From assembly GCA_963791635.1 (NCBI GenBank), contig CAWBTC010000015.1:1-64000 (forward strand): a stretch of DNA of 64,000 nt, in the 5' to 3' direction. Under the pieces are notes generated by a model, which did no database searches, was not told the origin of the DNA, and saw only the letters and a program-made list of their open reading frames with translations. Of this stretch, positions 32,597-41,803 are shown piece after piece (position 1 is the stretch's first letter; every line of letters begins with the position of its first letter). The position numbers were made by a program, and so were the translations under genes. The DNA is from VFMC01 sp963791635 (lineage in GTDB: Bacteria; Actinomycetota; Acidimicrobiia; Acidimicrobiales; Ilumatobacteraceae).

Positions 32597-33228
32597 ATGG
32601 CCACTGTCCCAGCGTCCACCTTTCCCGCTTCATCATCGGATCACCCCGGGATCTGGAAGTACGACCTACCGATCTATCACGCGCTGCACGCGTGCTCAAT
32701 GGCGGGCGTGGCTCGTTGCCAATCACCAGTCGGCGAGGGGCGTGTGGCTGTGCTCGTGGAGGTCGGCCACGGGCAAGCCATCGGTCCCGTACGTCGAGGC
32801 CGTTCTCGAGGCATTGTCCTTCGGTTGGATCGACTCGACGGTGAACACCCTTGATGCCGAGCGCGGCCTGCAGCTCATGACGCCTCGCAAACCCAAGAGC
32901 ACGTGGACCCGCCTGAATCGGCAGCGGGTGGCGGAGCTGGAAGCGGTCGGGCTGCTGACCGATGCCGGTCGCCGCGCCGTCGACGTCGCGAAGCAGAACG
33001 GTTGGTGGACGATCCTCGATCCGGTGGAAGACCTCCTCGAACCCGACGACCTCACCGCTGCGCTCGATGGGAACGCAACAGCTCGCGCCGCATGGAACAC
33101 GTTCCCGGCGAGCGCGCGCGAAACAGATGCTGTGGTGGCTGATCAGCGCCGGCAAGCCCGACACCCGGGCACGACGCATCGAGACCATCGTCGCCAAGGC
33201 CGAACGGAACGAACGCGCCCAAGGCTGA
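32597..33228 (+). pseudogene. YdeI/OmpD-associated family protein, two frameshifts
   Basis: A protein of about 210 residues is readable if two single-base changes are allowed, near 32690 and near 33125. Pieces are HPGIWKYDLPIYHALH, then AQWRAWLVANHQSARGVWLCSW, EALSFGWIDSTVNTLD, LMTPRKPKSTWTRLNRQRV, and finally QMLWWLISAGKPDTRARRIETIV. These are all YdeI-family segments in normal order. The family is linked to bacteriocin or peptide resistance without known mechanism. Both changes are of the same sense (+1 or -2). The gene has a leaderless promoter. Confidence 0.7.
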
Positions 33229-33300
33229 GCCCGGTTTCCGGCACGCTGGCTCTTTGTCGAGCTGTCGTCGCTGGACGACCACCACTCGACACAGAACGAC

Positions 33301-33864
33301 CTACTGGGTGCGATCGGTCTCCCATTCGGAGCGCGTGATCGCGTACTCGACGTCTCCCTGCTCGTCGCCGGGGATACTGATCGGCCAGTCCATGTGGAAC
33401 GTGCGCACGAAACGCATGCCCGCCTTCTCCATCACGCGTCGTGAGCCGATGTTCACGGCCATTGTCGTGGCGTAGACGCGGTCGGCGCCGAGCTCGATGA
33501 AGCCTTTGTGGATCAGTGCCCGCGATCCTTCGGTGCCGAACCCGCGGCCCCAGGATCCATGACGGAGGCGATACCCGAGCTCTGGTTCCAACGGGCCGGC
33601 TCCTTCGCCGGGGCGGAAGTGGAACCAGCCGAGGAACTCGCCCGTCGATCGTTCGATCGCTGCCCAGAAGCCGTAGGCATCTCCACGCTCGTAGTAGGCG
33701 AGCCACCAATCGAGCATCTCCTGCGACTCGACCCGATCCACCGGCACGCCGCCGTCGATGTAGCGCTTCACCTCGGGGTCGCTGTCGAGCGCCATGATCA
33801 GCTCGAGGTCGTCGGCCGTGAACCGTCGCAACACCATCCGCTCGGTTTCCAGGTACACGTCCAT
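33301..33864 (-). CDS. GNAT-family N-acetyltransferase (RimJ-like)
   Basis: This 187-residue protein starts LETERMVLRRFTADDLELIM, the RimJ/RimL opening, with the acetyl-CoA-binding segment YRLRHGSWGRGFGTEGSRALI (Q/RxxGxG/A-like) near residues 95-115 and the C-terminal GMRFVRTF strand. A very long open frame continues upstream on this strand but is only antisense to other genes; the ATG at 33864 is chosen because the family begins here and GAGACT ends 6 nt before it. The substrate may be a ribosomal protein N-terminus or a small molecule. Confidence 0.88.
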   Translation of the reverse strand: MDVYLETERMVLRRFTADDLELIMALDSDPEVKRYIDGGVPVDRVESQEMLDWWLAYYERGDAYGFWAAIERSTGEFLGWFHFRPGEGAGPLEPELGYRLRHGSWGRGFGTEGSRALIHKGFIELGADRVYATTMAVNIGSRRVMEKAGMRFVRTFHMDWPISIPGDEQGDVEYAITRSEWETDRTQ

Positions 33865-34026
33865 GTGTCCAGTCTCGCTCACCGATCTGATCCGCCGACG
33901 TCCGGCAGACGCGTCAGACGGGGATTGCAGCCAGCAGGGTCGCGCCGCGTTCGGAAGGACTCGCTTCCATGTGATCCTCAGGTCGTGTCGGTCGGGCATG
34001 ATCCTGGGGTGTCTGGAGTACCCGCC

Positions 34027-34977
34027 ATGCCTGATCGTCCGCAGCCACTCGGTGGCAACACCATGCCTCGCTTCGGCGGGCCGGCCACGTTCATGCGACT
34101 TGCGCCGGTCGATCCCGAGCATCGGCATCTCGACGTAGCGATCGTCGGTGTGCCGCTCGACATCGGCACGTCCAATCGCTCCGGTGCGCGCTTCGGGCCG
34201 CGTGAGATCCGCGCCGAGTCGTGCCTGTTGCGCCCGTACAACATGGCCACGCGAGCAGCGCCGTTCGACAGCCTCGACATCGGCGACCTCGGCGACGTCG
34301 CGCTCAACACGTTCAACCTCGCAGCCAGCATCGACATCATCATCGAGCACTACCTGCCGATCTGCGCGGATGGCACCGTGCCGATCTCGCTCGGTGGCGA
34401 CCACACGATCACGTACCCGATCCTGCGGGCCGTCCACGCCGCACATGGCCCGGTGGGCATGGTCCACGTCGACGCCCATGCGGATGTGAACGAGGCGATG
34501 TTCGGTGAACGCATCACCCACGGCAGCTGGCTGCGACATGCGATCGACGAAGGACTGGTCGATCCGACCCGCACCGTGCAGATCGGGCTGCGCGGCACCG
34601 GCTACGCGGCCGAGGACTTCGACTGGATGCGCGACCAGGGTGGCCGGGTGGTGCAGGTGGAGGAGTGCTGGCATCGCTCGTTGACGCCGCTGATGGAGGA
34701 GGTGCGGGCACAGCTGGGAGATGGCCCGTGCTATCTCAGCTTCGACGTCGACGGTCTCGACCCCTCTGTCGCGCCCGGCACCGGCACGCCGGAGATCGGC
34801 GGTCTCACCGGCCCCCAGGGCCTCGAGATCATCCGTGGCTGTCGTGGCCTCCAGCTCGTCGGCGCCGACGTGGTGGAGGTCGCCCCGCCGTACGACCCCA
34901 GTGGCAACACCGCCTTGCTTGCTGCGAACCTTGCCTTCGAGGCACTGTGCGTGCTGCCTGGCGTGCAGTACCGCTGA
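34027..34977 (+). CDS. Ureohydrolase, agmatinase/guanidinobutyrase type
   Basis: This 316-residue enzyme of the arginase superfamily hydrolyses a guanidino group using two manganese ions. The metal motifs are complete: GGDHTIT, DAHADV and SFDVDGLDPSVAPGTGTPE. The N-terminus FGGPATFMRL and GVPLDIGTSNRSGARFGPREIR is typical of SpeB-like enzymes. ATG 34027 is preferred. The gene stands alone. The exact substrate (agmatine, guanidinobutyrate or guanidinopropionate) cannot be fixed. The stop codon lies inside the first unit of a decamer tandem repeat. Confidence 0.9.
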   Translation: MPDRPQPLGGNTMPRFGGPATFMRLAPVDPEHRHLDVAIVGVPLDIGTSNRSGARFGPREIRAESCLLRPYNMATRAAPFDSLDIGDLGDVALNTFNLAASIDIIIEHYLPICADGTVPISLGGDHTITYPILRAVHAAHGPVGMVHVDAHADVNEAMFGERITHGSWLRHAIDEGLVDPTRTVQIGLRGTGYAAEDFDWMRDQGGRVVQVEECWHRSLTPLMEEVRAQLGDGPCYLSFDVDGLDPSVAPGTGTPEIGGLTGPQGLEIIRGCRGLQLVGADVVEVAPPYDPSGNTALLAANLAFEALCVLPGVQYR

Positions 34978-35020
34978 GGACCGCTGAGGACCGCTGAGGA
35001 CCGCTGAGGACCGCTGAGGA
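34971..35020. repeat. Five tandem copies of CCGCTGAGGA
   Basis: Five perfect 10-base copies begin at the last sense codon of the ureohydrolase and include its TGA in the first unit. Copy changes would leave the protein unchanged but alter the 3-prime UTR. An imperfect sixth copy (CAGGGCCGGC) follows. Confidence 0.9.
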
Positions 35021-35054
35021 CAGGGCCGGCACTGCGCGCTCGGGCGGGGGTGCC

Positions 35055-35060
35055 TACCAT
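35055..35060 (+). promoter_or_regulatory. -10 hexamer of secreted HNH protein gene (leaderless)
   Basis: TACCAT ends 7 nt before the ATG at 35068. Confidence 0.5.
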
Positions 35061-35067
35061 CGCCGGC

Positions 35068-37125
35068 ATGAAGCGATCGCTCACGATGGCAGCAGCGTTC
35101 GGGATCCTGGCGGGAGTGACGGTGTGGGGTGGAGCGCCGCCGCAGACGGCACACGCCGCACCGGACGGTTCGCGTTTCATCGCGGTCACACCCGCACGTC
35201 TGCTCGACTCGCGGCCGGGGTCCGGCCCCGCTGACGACGGCGTGGAGGGGATCGTGCGCGCTGGTGGGCTCGTCGACGTCCAGGTGGCCGGCCGATTCGG
35301 TGTGCCGTCGACATCGGTGTCGGCCGTCGTGCTGAACGTGACCGTGACCGAGGCGATCGCGCCGGGCTTCGTGCAGGTGCTCCCCACAGGTTCCGGCGTC
35401 GTCGGCTCGTCGTCGAATCTGAACGTCGGGGCCGCAGGCCAGACGATCCCGAATCAGGTGACCGTGCCGCTGGGCGCCGGTGGTCGCGTGTCGATCTTCG
35501 TGCAGTCCGGCGCGCACGTGATCGCAGACCTGTTCGGGTACTTCACCCCGGCGACGGTCGTCACCAGTGGCCGCTACTCCCCGTTGCCCGCCCCATCGCC
35601 CGTGCGGGTGCTCGACACCCGCGACCCGTTCAAGGTGCCGGTCGCCGATCCCGGTGACACGAAGAACTGCAGCGACTTCGCCACGTGGGACGAGGCATGG
35701 CGCTGGTTCTGGACACATGACCGGTGGATGGACCCGGCACGCCTCGATGCCGATCGTGACAACATCCCCTGCAACTCGTTGCCGGGTGGAACGAAACAAC
35801 CGTCTCCACCCATCGATCTGTTCGCGCTCGCCCCTGGCGGAACGATTCGAGTGCCGGTCGCAAGGGGAGGGGATCTGCCCGGAGGGGTGGCCGGCGCCGG
35901 CCAGGTGACCGCCGTGGTCGCCAACGTGACGGTGACTTCTGCGACGGCGCCCGGCTACTGGCAGGTGCTGCCGACCGGTGCAGGCCAACTCGGAGCGTCG
36001 TCGAACCTCAACGTCGAGCGTGCCGGTCAGACCATCTCGAACCAGGTGATCGCCCCTGTCGGTCAGGACGGCACGATCACCATCTTCTCGCAGTCCGGTG
36101 GCCACGTGATCGTCGATGTCGCCGGTGTGTTCACGGGCCCGGCGAGCATCCCGTCGAGCGATGGTCTGTTCGTTCCCGTCACCCCCGATCGGCTGCTCGA
36201 CACCCGCCAGGCGGCGATCACGCCGGTGATCGGTCCGATCGCAGCGGGTGGCTCGGTCACCGTCGAGACCGCGGGGCGGCTGGGCATCCCGGCTGGGGCG
36301 GCCGCCCTGGCGCTCAACCTCACGGTGACCGAATCGACCGCGGCTGGCTTCGTCCAGGCGTTCCCCACCGGCGGAGCGACTGCCGGTGCTTCTTCGAACA
36401 TCAACGCCGAGCGCACCGGGCAGACGATCCCGAACGCGGCATACACCACGTTGGGCACCGCGGGGCGGTTCTCGCTGTTCACCCAGAGCGGTGGCCAACT
36501 TCTCGCCGACGCGGCAGGCTGGTTCACCGGTACCACCGCCCGGTCGAGCGATCTGCTCGGAACGCTGGTCCTCGCCAACCTTCGCGTCGAGCCCGAAGTG
36601 GTGACGCCGCTCGCCGATGTCCAGGCCGCCTTCCCCCATTGGACCATCGGACCGGCCGGGTGCACGACCCGTGAGCTGATCCTGCTCGCATACCCGGTGA
36701 ACGTGCCGGCCACGCCGGCCCAGTGTGTGGTGACAACGGGGGACTGGACGTCGTTCTACGACGGAGTGGGCCTGACGTCGGCGTCGTCCGTCGCGGTCGA
36801 CCACGTCGTCGCGCTTCGCGAGGCGTGGGAGTCGGGAGCCGCTGGGTGGTCGATCGGACAGCGGACCCGATTCGCGAACGACCTGAGCGACCCGCGCACG
36901 TTGATCATCTCGTCGCTCGCGGCCGACGCCGCCAAGGGCGATCGGGACCCGGCTTCGTGGACACCGAGCAATCCGGGGTTCGTGTGCAGCTTCATCTCGA
37001 ACTGGCTCGGCATCAAGGCTCGGTGGGGTCTCAGTGTCGACACGGCCGAACGCGACGCCATCGCCGCGCTGTTGGTGGGACCGTGCAACGGGCTCATCGT
37101 CGGGGTGTGGACCGCGACGACCTGA
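35068..37125 (+). CDS. Secreted multidomain protein: LLDTR/SSNLNV repeats, Excalibur-like insert, C-terminal HNH nuclease-like domain
   Basis: This 685-residue exported protein has a signal peptide ending near AHAAPDG. Three repeats of about 130-150 residues follow, each with V/I-TPxRLLDTR (or LLDSR), LNVTVTEAxAPGF, a SSNLNV-type strand, GQTIPNQV and QSGxHVIAD; these are common in secreted Acidimicrobiia proteins. Inside the second repeat is an Excalibur-like calcium motif (KNCSDFATWDEAW ... DADRDNIPCNSLP). The last 180 residues match the DUF1524/GmrSD-type HNH fold: VDHVVALREAWESGA, RTRFANDL, KGDRDPASW. The catalytic His of the DH pair is present. A secreted or surface nuclease is plausible. 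The start is ATG 35068 with a leaderless promoter. Confidence 0.8.
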   Translation: MKRSLTMAAAFGILAGVTVWGGAPPQTAHAAPDGSRFIAVTPARLLDSRPGSGPADDGVEGIVRAGGLVDVQVAGRFGVPSTSVSAVVLNVTVTEAIAPGFVQVLPTGSGVVGSSSNLNVGAAGQTIPNQVTVPLGAGGRVSIFVQSGAHVIADLFGYFTPATVVTSGRYSPLPAPSPVRVLDTRDPFKVPVADPGDTKNCSDFATWDEAWRWFWTHDRWMDPARLDADRDNIPCNSLPGGTKQPSPPIDLFALAPGGTIRVPVARGGDLPGGVAGAGQVTAVVANVTVTSATAPGYWQVLPTGAGQLGASSNLNVERAGQTISNQVIAPVGQDGTITIFSQSGGHVIVDVAGVFTGPASIPSSDGLFVPVTPDRLLDTRQAAITPVIGPIAAGGSVTVETAGRLGIPAGAAALALNLTVTESTAAGFVQAFPTGGATAGASSNINAERTGQTIPNAAYTTLGTAGRFSLFTQSGGQLLADAAGWFTGTTARSSDLLGTLVLANLRVEPEVVTPLADVQAAFPHWTIGPAGCTTRELILLAYPVNVPATPAQCVVTTGDWTSFYDGVGLTSASSVAVDHVVALREAWESGAAGWSIGQRTRFANDLSDPRTLIISSLAADAAKGDRDPASWTPSNPGFVCSFISNWLGIKARWGLSVDTAERDAIAALLVGPCNGLIVGVWTATT

Positions 37126-37180
37126 CCGTTGCTTCGGGCCGCGACTGCAGGTGCGCGCGACCGTGGGGCAGGATGGTGCG

Positions 37181-38320
37181 ATGAGAGCGGTGCTCGCTGC
37201 GATGACGATCCTCACGGTCGCCAGTTGTGGCAGCCCGGCGGAATCCACCGGGGGCGCCGACTCGGCGTCGACGGCGGCCCCCGGGATCACGAACCTCGAC
37301 GTACCGCCGGATGCGACCGCCACCTTTCCGACGGCGTCGACCCTCGTCGCTCCCGGACGGTCGCCCTCACCTGTCGATCCGGCGCAGGCGTGTCCGGATT
37401 CGGAGCCGTCGGCGATCTTCGCCGACGAGGAGGAGATGACGGAGGGCTCGGCGATGGCCGAGCGCAACATCGGCGTGATCAACCAGTACGCCGCTGCCAA
37501 CCCAGAGGTCTCGACGCAGCCGTACCTCGATTGGAGCTCCGACCCGCCCCGGGTGGTGGTGGGCTTCACCGGTGATCTGGCACCGCACCAGGACGCACTC
37601 AGACCGCAGCTTGCCGATCCCGACCGAGTGCTCATCTGCCAGGTGCCGTTCAGCGGCGGACAGCTGCAGGCGATCGCCCAGGAGATCCAGCGATCAATGG
37701 TGCCCGGAGGCCCGGTGGTCGGCGTCGGAGCGGGGGCGAGCGCGGTGAACGTGACGGTGACCGCCGATGGTGAAGCCTTCGCGGCCGATCTCATCGCAGC
37801 GTACGGCGCGGCCGTCGAGGTGCAGGTGGGACTGTTGCCCTACCCGATGCCGGCGGAGCTCGCAGCGTCGACGGAGGTGGTTGCTGCCTGTGCCGCCGAC
37901 ATCGCGGGTCCGACGGGCATGGACGGTCTCGTCGCTGAGCCGAGTCTCGGATCGGGCGCCGTTGTCGCCGGGGAAGCCACAGAGGGTCGGGTCGTGTTCA
38001 CCAACACCGGGACGAGCGATGTGTCGTTCGAGACGGGCGATCCGCTCGTCGGTGTGGTCGTGCTGCCGGGAACGACCGAGGTCGTCGGTACCTACTCGGG
38101 GAACATCGCGGGTGTCGGTGCGGGCGGGGTGCTGGCACCGGGCGAGACGCTCGAGGTTGCACTGCTCGTCGGGACCGCGAGTTGCATCCCGGCCAACGGA
38201 TACGTGCTGCCACCTGGCGAGTACGAGGTGATCGCCGTGGCCGTCGTCGACTACCTGCAGCAACCTGCGGCGACACGGCTTGTATCGCTTCCGGCAACCC
38301 TCACGGTCACAGCAGCGTGA
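37181..38320 (+). CDS. Lipoprotein of unknown function
   Basis: This 379-residue protein has a short signal peptide with lipobox TVASC (Cys15). A Ser/Thr/Pro linker and a first domain (residues 65-240) that I do not recognise follow. The C-terminal third, GRVVFTNTGTSDVSFETGDPLVG and PPGEYEVIAVAVVDYL, looks like an immunoglobulin-like beta-sandwich. CAGGAT ends 6 nt before the ATG, a weak leaderless promoter. It converges with another lipoprotein, leaving only 4 bases between stops. No enzyme motif is visible. Confidence 0.75.
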   Translation: MRAVLAAMTILTVASCGSPAESTGGADSASTAAPGITNLDVPPDATATFPTASTLVAPGRSPSPVDPAQACPDSEPSAIFADEEEMTEGSAMAERNIGVINQYAAANPEVSTQPYLDWSSDPPRVVVGFTGDLAPHQDALRPQLADPDRVLICQVPFSGGQLQAIAQEIQRSMVPGGPVVGVGAGASAVNVTVTADGEAFAADLIAAYGAAVEVQVGLLPYPMPAELAASTEVVAACAADIAGPTGMDGLVAEPSLGSGAVVAGEATEGRVVFTNTGTSDVSFETGDPLVGVVVLPGTTEVVGTYSGNIAGVGAGGVLAPGETLEVALLVGTASCIPANGYVLPPGEYEVIAVAVVDYLQQPAATRLVSLPATLTVTAA

Positions 38321-38324
38321 GGCG

Positions 38325-39878
38325 TCAGATCAGCTCGAGCGACACGGTGGGGTGGCCGGCCCACTGAGGCAGGTAGATGCGCACCATGCCCTCGCTGACG
38401 GTGAGCACGATGCCGCCGTGGCGCTCGGCGCGCTGGGTCGTGTCGCCCCCGCAGCACTCGGTCGAGAACGCGAACGGCTGATCCCACACCTGATCGTCCT
38501 GAGCCCGTTCTCCGGTGCGCAGGTCGAGCATCTCCCAACCGCCGTTCTCCATCGGGGCGAGGACGTAGCCGTCGCCGCTGATCGCCGATGCGTGGTAGCC
38601 GGCGCGCTCCCAGATCGCCGTGGCGGTGGCGACGTCGTACGCCCCGGTGCGGAGCTGGTCGCACTGCGTGTAGCCGTCGATGATGGTGTGCTTGACGCAG
38701 GTGACGGCCAGCAGCACGTCGTCGACCACGCCGAACCAGAAGCCTTCTCCTCCCGGGATCAGGAGGTCGTCGCGTGTCCAGACGACATCCCCGCGGGCGT
38801 CGAGCGCGGTCAACGGGTTGAGGCCCGGCACCGGCGTCTCTTCCACCCAGGCCGACACCGTGATGGGGGTCGCCTCGGCCAGCAGCCGCGGATCGGTGAC
38901 CCAGTCGCCGTCGACGAAGATCGCCGTCGCTCGCGAAAGGCCGGATGTGGGCGAGTCGATCCGGATCATCCGATCCTGATCATCGATGGTCACGAAGCCC
39001 GGGTAGCTCACGTCGAACTCGGGCGCCGGCGGGAAGGGCACCGTCGAGACGGTCATGTCGACGAGGTCGAGCACGGCCACCGGATCGGCAGAGTCGGGTG
39101 CTCGTTCCCCGGAGGGCGCCAGCAGCACGAGCCGTCGCCCGGGTCCGCCCATGCCGTTGGCCACGATCGTGAGCGGCTCCGCCGATGAGGGCCAGACGCT
39201 GTCTGCGATCACGTCCGTGAGCGACCTCGTCTCACGGCCGTCGGCGAGGGAGAACACCGTCGTGGCACCGATGGCGGTCCCGTCGAAGTTCATGTCGTCG
39301 TAGAGAAGTGCCTCGGTCGGGCCGGCCGACGCATCGGCGGCGATGACGTAGCCGTATCCGCCGTCGAAACATCGTTGCCATCGCACCGTGCCGTCGTGGT
39401 CGATCGCGGTCAGAACGCGCTCGGCGTTGCCACCACCCGCCGATGCCTGCACCAGCATGCCGCCCGGAATGCGGGTGACGCTCACGTTGGTCTGGGACGC
39501 GACGCCTTCGGGCTGGGGTGGCCCGTCGGGCACCGAGAACTCGATCGCGGGCGCCACTCCGAGCGGGCCGAAGGAATCGAGCCGGGTCTCGTCGTAGGTC
39601 GGTGCCTCGCGGGTCGTGGGATGCTCGATGCAGGACTCGGCGAACTCGATCAGCGGCGAGGTCGATGGGGGGAAGACCGGTCCCGTCGTCGAGGTCGACG
39701 ATGTGGTCGTCGACGATGTGGTCGTGGTGGGCGAGGTGGTGTCGGGCGGCGACGTGTTGGTCGGTGTCGTCGTCGCGGCCAGCGTGGTCGGCGGAGACGC
39801 CCGACCGTCATCCGATCCGCAGCCGGCAACCATCAGGCCGAGTACCACCCATGCAGAGAACACCGCACGACGCTCCAT
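38325..39878 (-). CDS. Lipoprotein with PQQ-like beta-propeller repeats
   Basis: This 517-residue protein has lipobox MVAGC (Cys20), a threonine-rich linker of about 45 residues, and then strand repeats of the PQQ/WD40-like kind (LTAIDHDGTVRWQRCFDGG, LTALDARGDVVWTRDDLL, AYDVATATAIWERAGY, EMLDLRTGER). These indicate a beta-propeller on the outer face of the membrane. No catalytic motif is seen. TACAAC ends 7 nt before the ATG. It could be a sensor or scaffold. Confidence 0.78.
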   Translation of the reverse strand: MERRAVFSAWVVLGLMVAGCGSDDGRASPPTTLAATTTPTNTSPPDTTSPTTTTSSTTTSSTSTTGPVFPPSTSPLIEFAESCIEHPTTREAPTYDETRLDSFGPLGVAPAIEFSVPDGPPQPEGVASQTNVSVTRIPGGMLVQASAGGGNAERVLTAIDHDGTVRWQRCFDGGYGYVIAADASAGPTEALLYDDMNFDGTAIGATTVFSLADGRETRSLTDVIADSVWPSSAEPLTIVANGMGGPGRRLVLLAPSGERAPDSADPVAVLDLVDMTVSTVPFPPAPEFDVSYPGFVTIDDQDRMIRIDSPTSGLSRATAIFVDGDWVTDPRLLAEATPITVSAWVEETPVPGLNPLTALDARGDVVWTRDDLLIPGGEGFWFGVVDDVLLAVTCVKHTIIDGYTQCDQLRTGAYDVATATAIWERAGYHASAISGDGYVLAPMENGGWEMLDLRTGERAQDDQVWDQPFAFSTECCGGDTTQRAERHGGIVLTVSEGMVRIYLPQWAGHPTVSLELI

Positions 39879-40033
39879 GAGTGCAGTTGTACTCCCTCAC
39901 CCCACGCGTGTCGCGGTCAGGTCTCTCGATCGTCATGGTTCCGAGATGCCGTGCCTGACTACCCGCTGCTCGGGATCGGCACCCGCGCTGGACGCTCGGA
40001 GGAAAGTCGAACGCCAGACCACGTCTCGATTTG

Positions 40034-40039
40034 TACCGT
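40034..40039 (+). promoter_or_regulatory. -10 hexamer of PhyH gene 1 (leaderless)
   Basis: TACCGT ends 6 nt before the GTG at 40046 and decides between that codon and a TTG at 40031. Confidence 0.5.
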
Positions 40040-40045
40040 TGGCGT

Positions 40046-40810
40046 GTGCTCAGCGATGCGCAACGACGCGAGTTCGCCCAAGACGGGTTCGTGGTCCTGC
40101 GCGGCGTGGTGAGCGAGGAACTGCTCCGAGACGTGGATGCGGAAGTCGATCGGCTCGTCGAGGGCTCAGCACCGCCACCGGGGACAGCCGGCCCACACTT
40201 CTGGTTCTTGCCACCATCCACGCTTCGAGCGTCCGACGCTGCGTTGCGCGCGTCGCCTGCACTGTCCTTGGCCAACGAGCTCGTCGCGCCGAACACGGTC
40301 GACCACGCGCTCGGCCACATCCAGCTGGCGCTCAACGTCCCGCCGTATCCGCACGTGCCGGGTGCGCCGCACATCGACGGGCATCGGCCCGAGGATGTAC
40401 GGCCGCACACGTTCACGATGCTCGGGGCGATCTACCTCTCCGACGAGACCGAAGCGGACCGCGGCAACCTCTGGGTGTGGCCGGGTTCGCACCGTATGCA
40501 CGCGCGGGCACTCCGTGAGCGGGGGACCATGTCGTTGCTCCCCGTGAGCGGGCACGGATGCTTTCTCGATCCGCCTCTGGAGTACGGGCCGGCGCACCCG
40601 GTACTCGCTCGACGCGGTGATCTGTTGCTCGCCCACTTCCTCCTCGGCCACAACACCGGAGGCAACACGAGCGCCACCATCCGCCGCATCGCGTACTACC
40701 GACTCGCCTGCCCCGACCACCGGGATCACTGGGAAGCTTCGGTCACCGACCCGCTCCACGAGTACCCGACGCTGCGGCAGTTCGTCGGAGACGTCGGAGC
40801 TCAGGGCTAG
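40046..40810 (+). CDS. Phytanoyl-CoA dioxygenase (PhyH) family protein 1
   Basis: This 254-residue Fe(II)/2-oxoglutarate-dependent oxygenase candidate starts LSDAQRREFAQDGFVVLRG. The iron facial triad is PHIDGH (H-x-D) near residue 120 and the distal histidine in LLGHNTGGN, with the 2-oxoglutarate arginine after it (TIRRIAYYRL). GTG 40046 is selected by the -10 spacing and family length. An ABC-2 exporter follows 9 bases after the stop but has its own promoter. PhyH proteins hydroxylate diverse small molecules; substrate unknown. Confidence 0.85.
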   Translation: MLSDAQRREFAQDGFVVLRGVVSEELLRDVDAEVDRLVEGSAPPPGTAGPHFWFLPPSTLRASDAALRASPALSLANELVAPNTVDHALGHIQLALNVPPYPHVPGAPHIDGHRPEDVRPHTFTMLGAIYLSDETEADRGNLWVWPGSHRMHARALRERGTMSLLPVSGHGCFLDPPLEYGPAHPVLARRGDLLLAHFLLGHNTGGNTSATIRRIAYYRLACPDHRDHWEASVTDPLHEYPTLRQFVGDVGAQG

Positions 40811-40813
40811 GTT
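40808..40813 (+). promoter_or_regulatory. -10 hexamer of ABC-2 exporter operon (leaderless)
   Basis: TAGGTT ends 6 nt before the ATG at 40820 and overlaps the PhyH stop region. Confidence 0.5.
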
Positions 40814-40819
40814 GCGCGG

Positions 40820-41803
40820 ATGGTTGACGGAGTGATCGCCGTGGATGGACTCGGCAAGGTGTTCGAGGTGCCGGTACGCGACCCCGGCCTGGCGGCTGCC
40901 GCGAAGAGCCTGCTGAAGCGACAACGGCGCGAGGTGACTGCGGTCGACAAGGTGAGCTTCACGATCCAGCCTGGCGAGGTGGTCGGCTTCCTCGGCCCGA
41001 ACGGTGCCGGCAAGACGACAACGCTGAAGATGCTGTCGGGACTGCTGCACCCTTCATCCGGCGACTGTCGTGTGCTCGGCTTCCAACCGTGGCGGCGCGA
41101 TCGCGACTACTTGCAGCAGATCACCCTCGTGATGGGCAACCGAAATCAGCTGCAGTGGGACCTTCCGGCGCTCGACAGCTTCCAGCTCACCCGAGCGATC
41201 TACCGGTTGCCCGAACGACCGTTCCTCGCACAGCGCGATGAGCTGATCGAGCTGCTCGACATCGGCTCCCTCGTCGACAAACCGGTCCGCAACCTCTCCC
41301 TCGGTGAGCGGATGAAGGCCGAGATCGCAAACTCCCTGCTGCACCGGCCGCAGGTGCTGTTCCTCGACGAACCGACGCTCGGTCTCGATGTCACGATGCA
41401 GCGCCGGATCCGCGGCTTCCTCGCCGACTACAACAGGCGCCACGGCGCCAGCGTGATGCTCACCACCCACTACATGGCCGACGTGGAAGCGCTGTGCGAG
41501 CGGGTGATCGTGATCCACCACGGGGTGATCCTGTTCGACGGCCCGTTGCGTGATCTGTCCGAGCGATTCGCGAGCCACAAGACCATCGTCGTCACCCTCG
41601 ATGAACCGACTGACCTGTCGGGCTTCGGCCAGGTGATGGAGCAGACGGGTACCCGCACGACGCTGCGGATCGAACGCAGTCAGACGGCGTCGGTGACGGC
41701 ACGGCTGCTGTCGGAGCACGACGTGCGTGACCTGACGGTGGAGGACCCACCGATCGACGACGTGATCGAGCTCGCCTTCGCGAGTGGGGCGGTGCAGCAG
41801 TGA
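40820..41803 (+). CDS. ABC-2 type exporter ATPase (viologen/daunorubicin-like)
   Basis: This 327-residue ATPase has Walker A GPNGAGKTT (about residues 57-65), Q-loop VMGNRNQLQWD, signature LSLGERMKAEIANSL, Walker B VLFLDEPTLGLD and H-loop TTHYM. The LSLGERMK signature and the C-terminal regulatory-like segment place it with NatA/YwjA-type exporters paired with two ABC-2 permeases. The end overlaps the first permease GTG by four bases. The exported compound cannot be predicted. Confidence 0.92.
   Translation: MVDGVIAVDGLGKVFEVPVRDPGLAAAAKSLLKRQRREVTAVDKVSFTIQPGEVVGFLGPNGAGKTTTLKMLSGLLHPSSGDCRVLGFQPWRRDRDYLQQITLVMGNRNQLQWDLPALDSFQLTRAIYRLPERPFLAQRDELIELLDIGSLVDKPVRNLSLGERMKAEIANSLLHRPQVLFLDEPTLGLDVTMQRRIRGFLADYNRRHGASVMLTTHYMADVEALCERVIVIHHGVILFDGPLRDLSERFASHKTIVVTLDEPTDLSGFGQVMEQTGTRTTLRIERSQTASVTARLLSEHDVRDLTVEDPPIDDVIELAFASGAVQQ

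Noticed and set aside
32544..33338. A single 264-codon protein for the YdeI-family gene
   Set aside because: Only its middle matches the family; the N- and C-terminal parts match in other frames, so it is a composite of frameshifts.
33865..37794. A single 1497-codon open frame on the minus strand upstream of the acetyltransferase
   Set aside because: It is antisense to the ureohydrolase, the secreted HNH protein and a lipoprotein, all with clear motifs. High GC gives long spurious frames. Only the last 187 codons encode a real protein.
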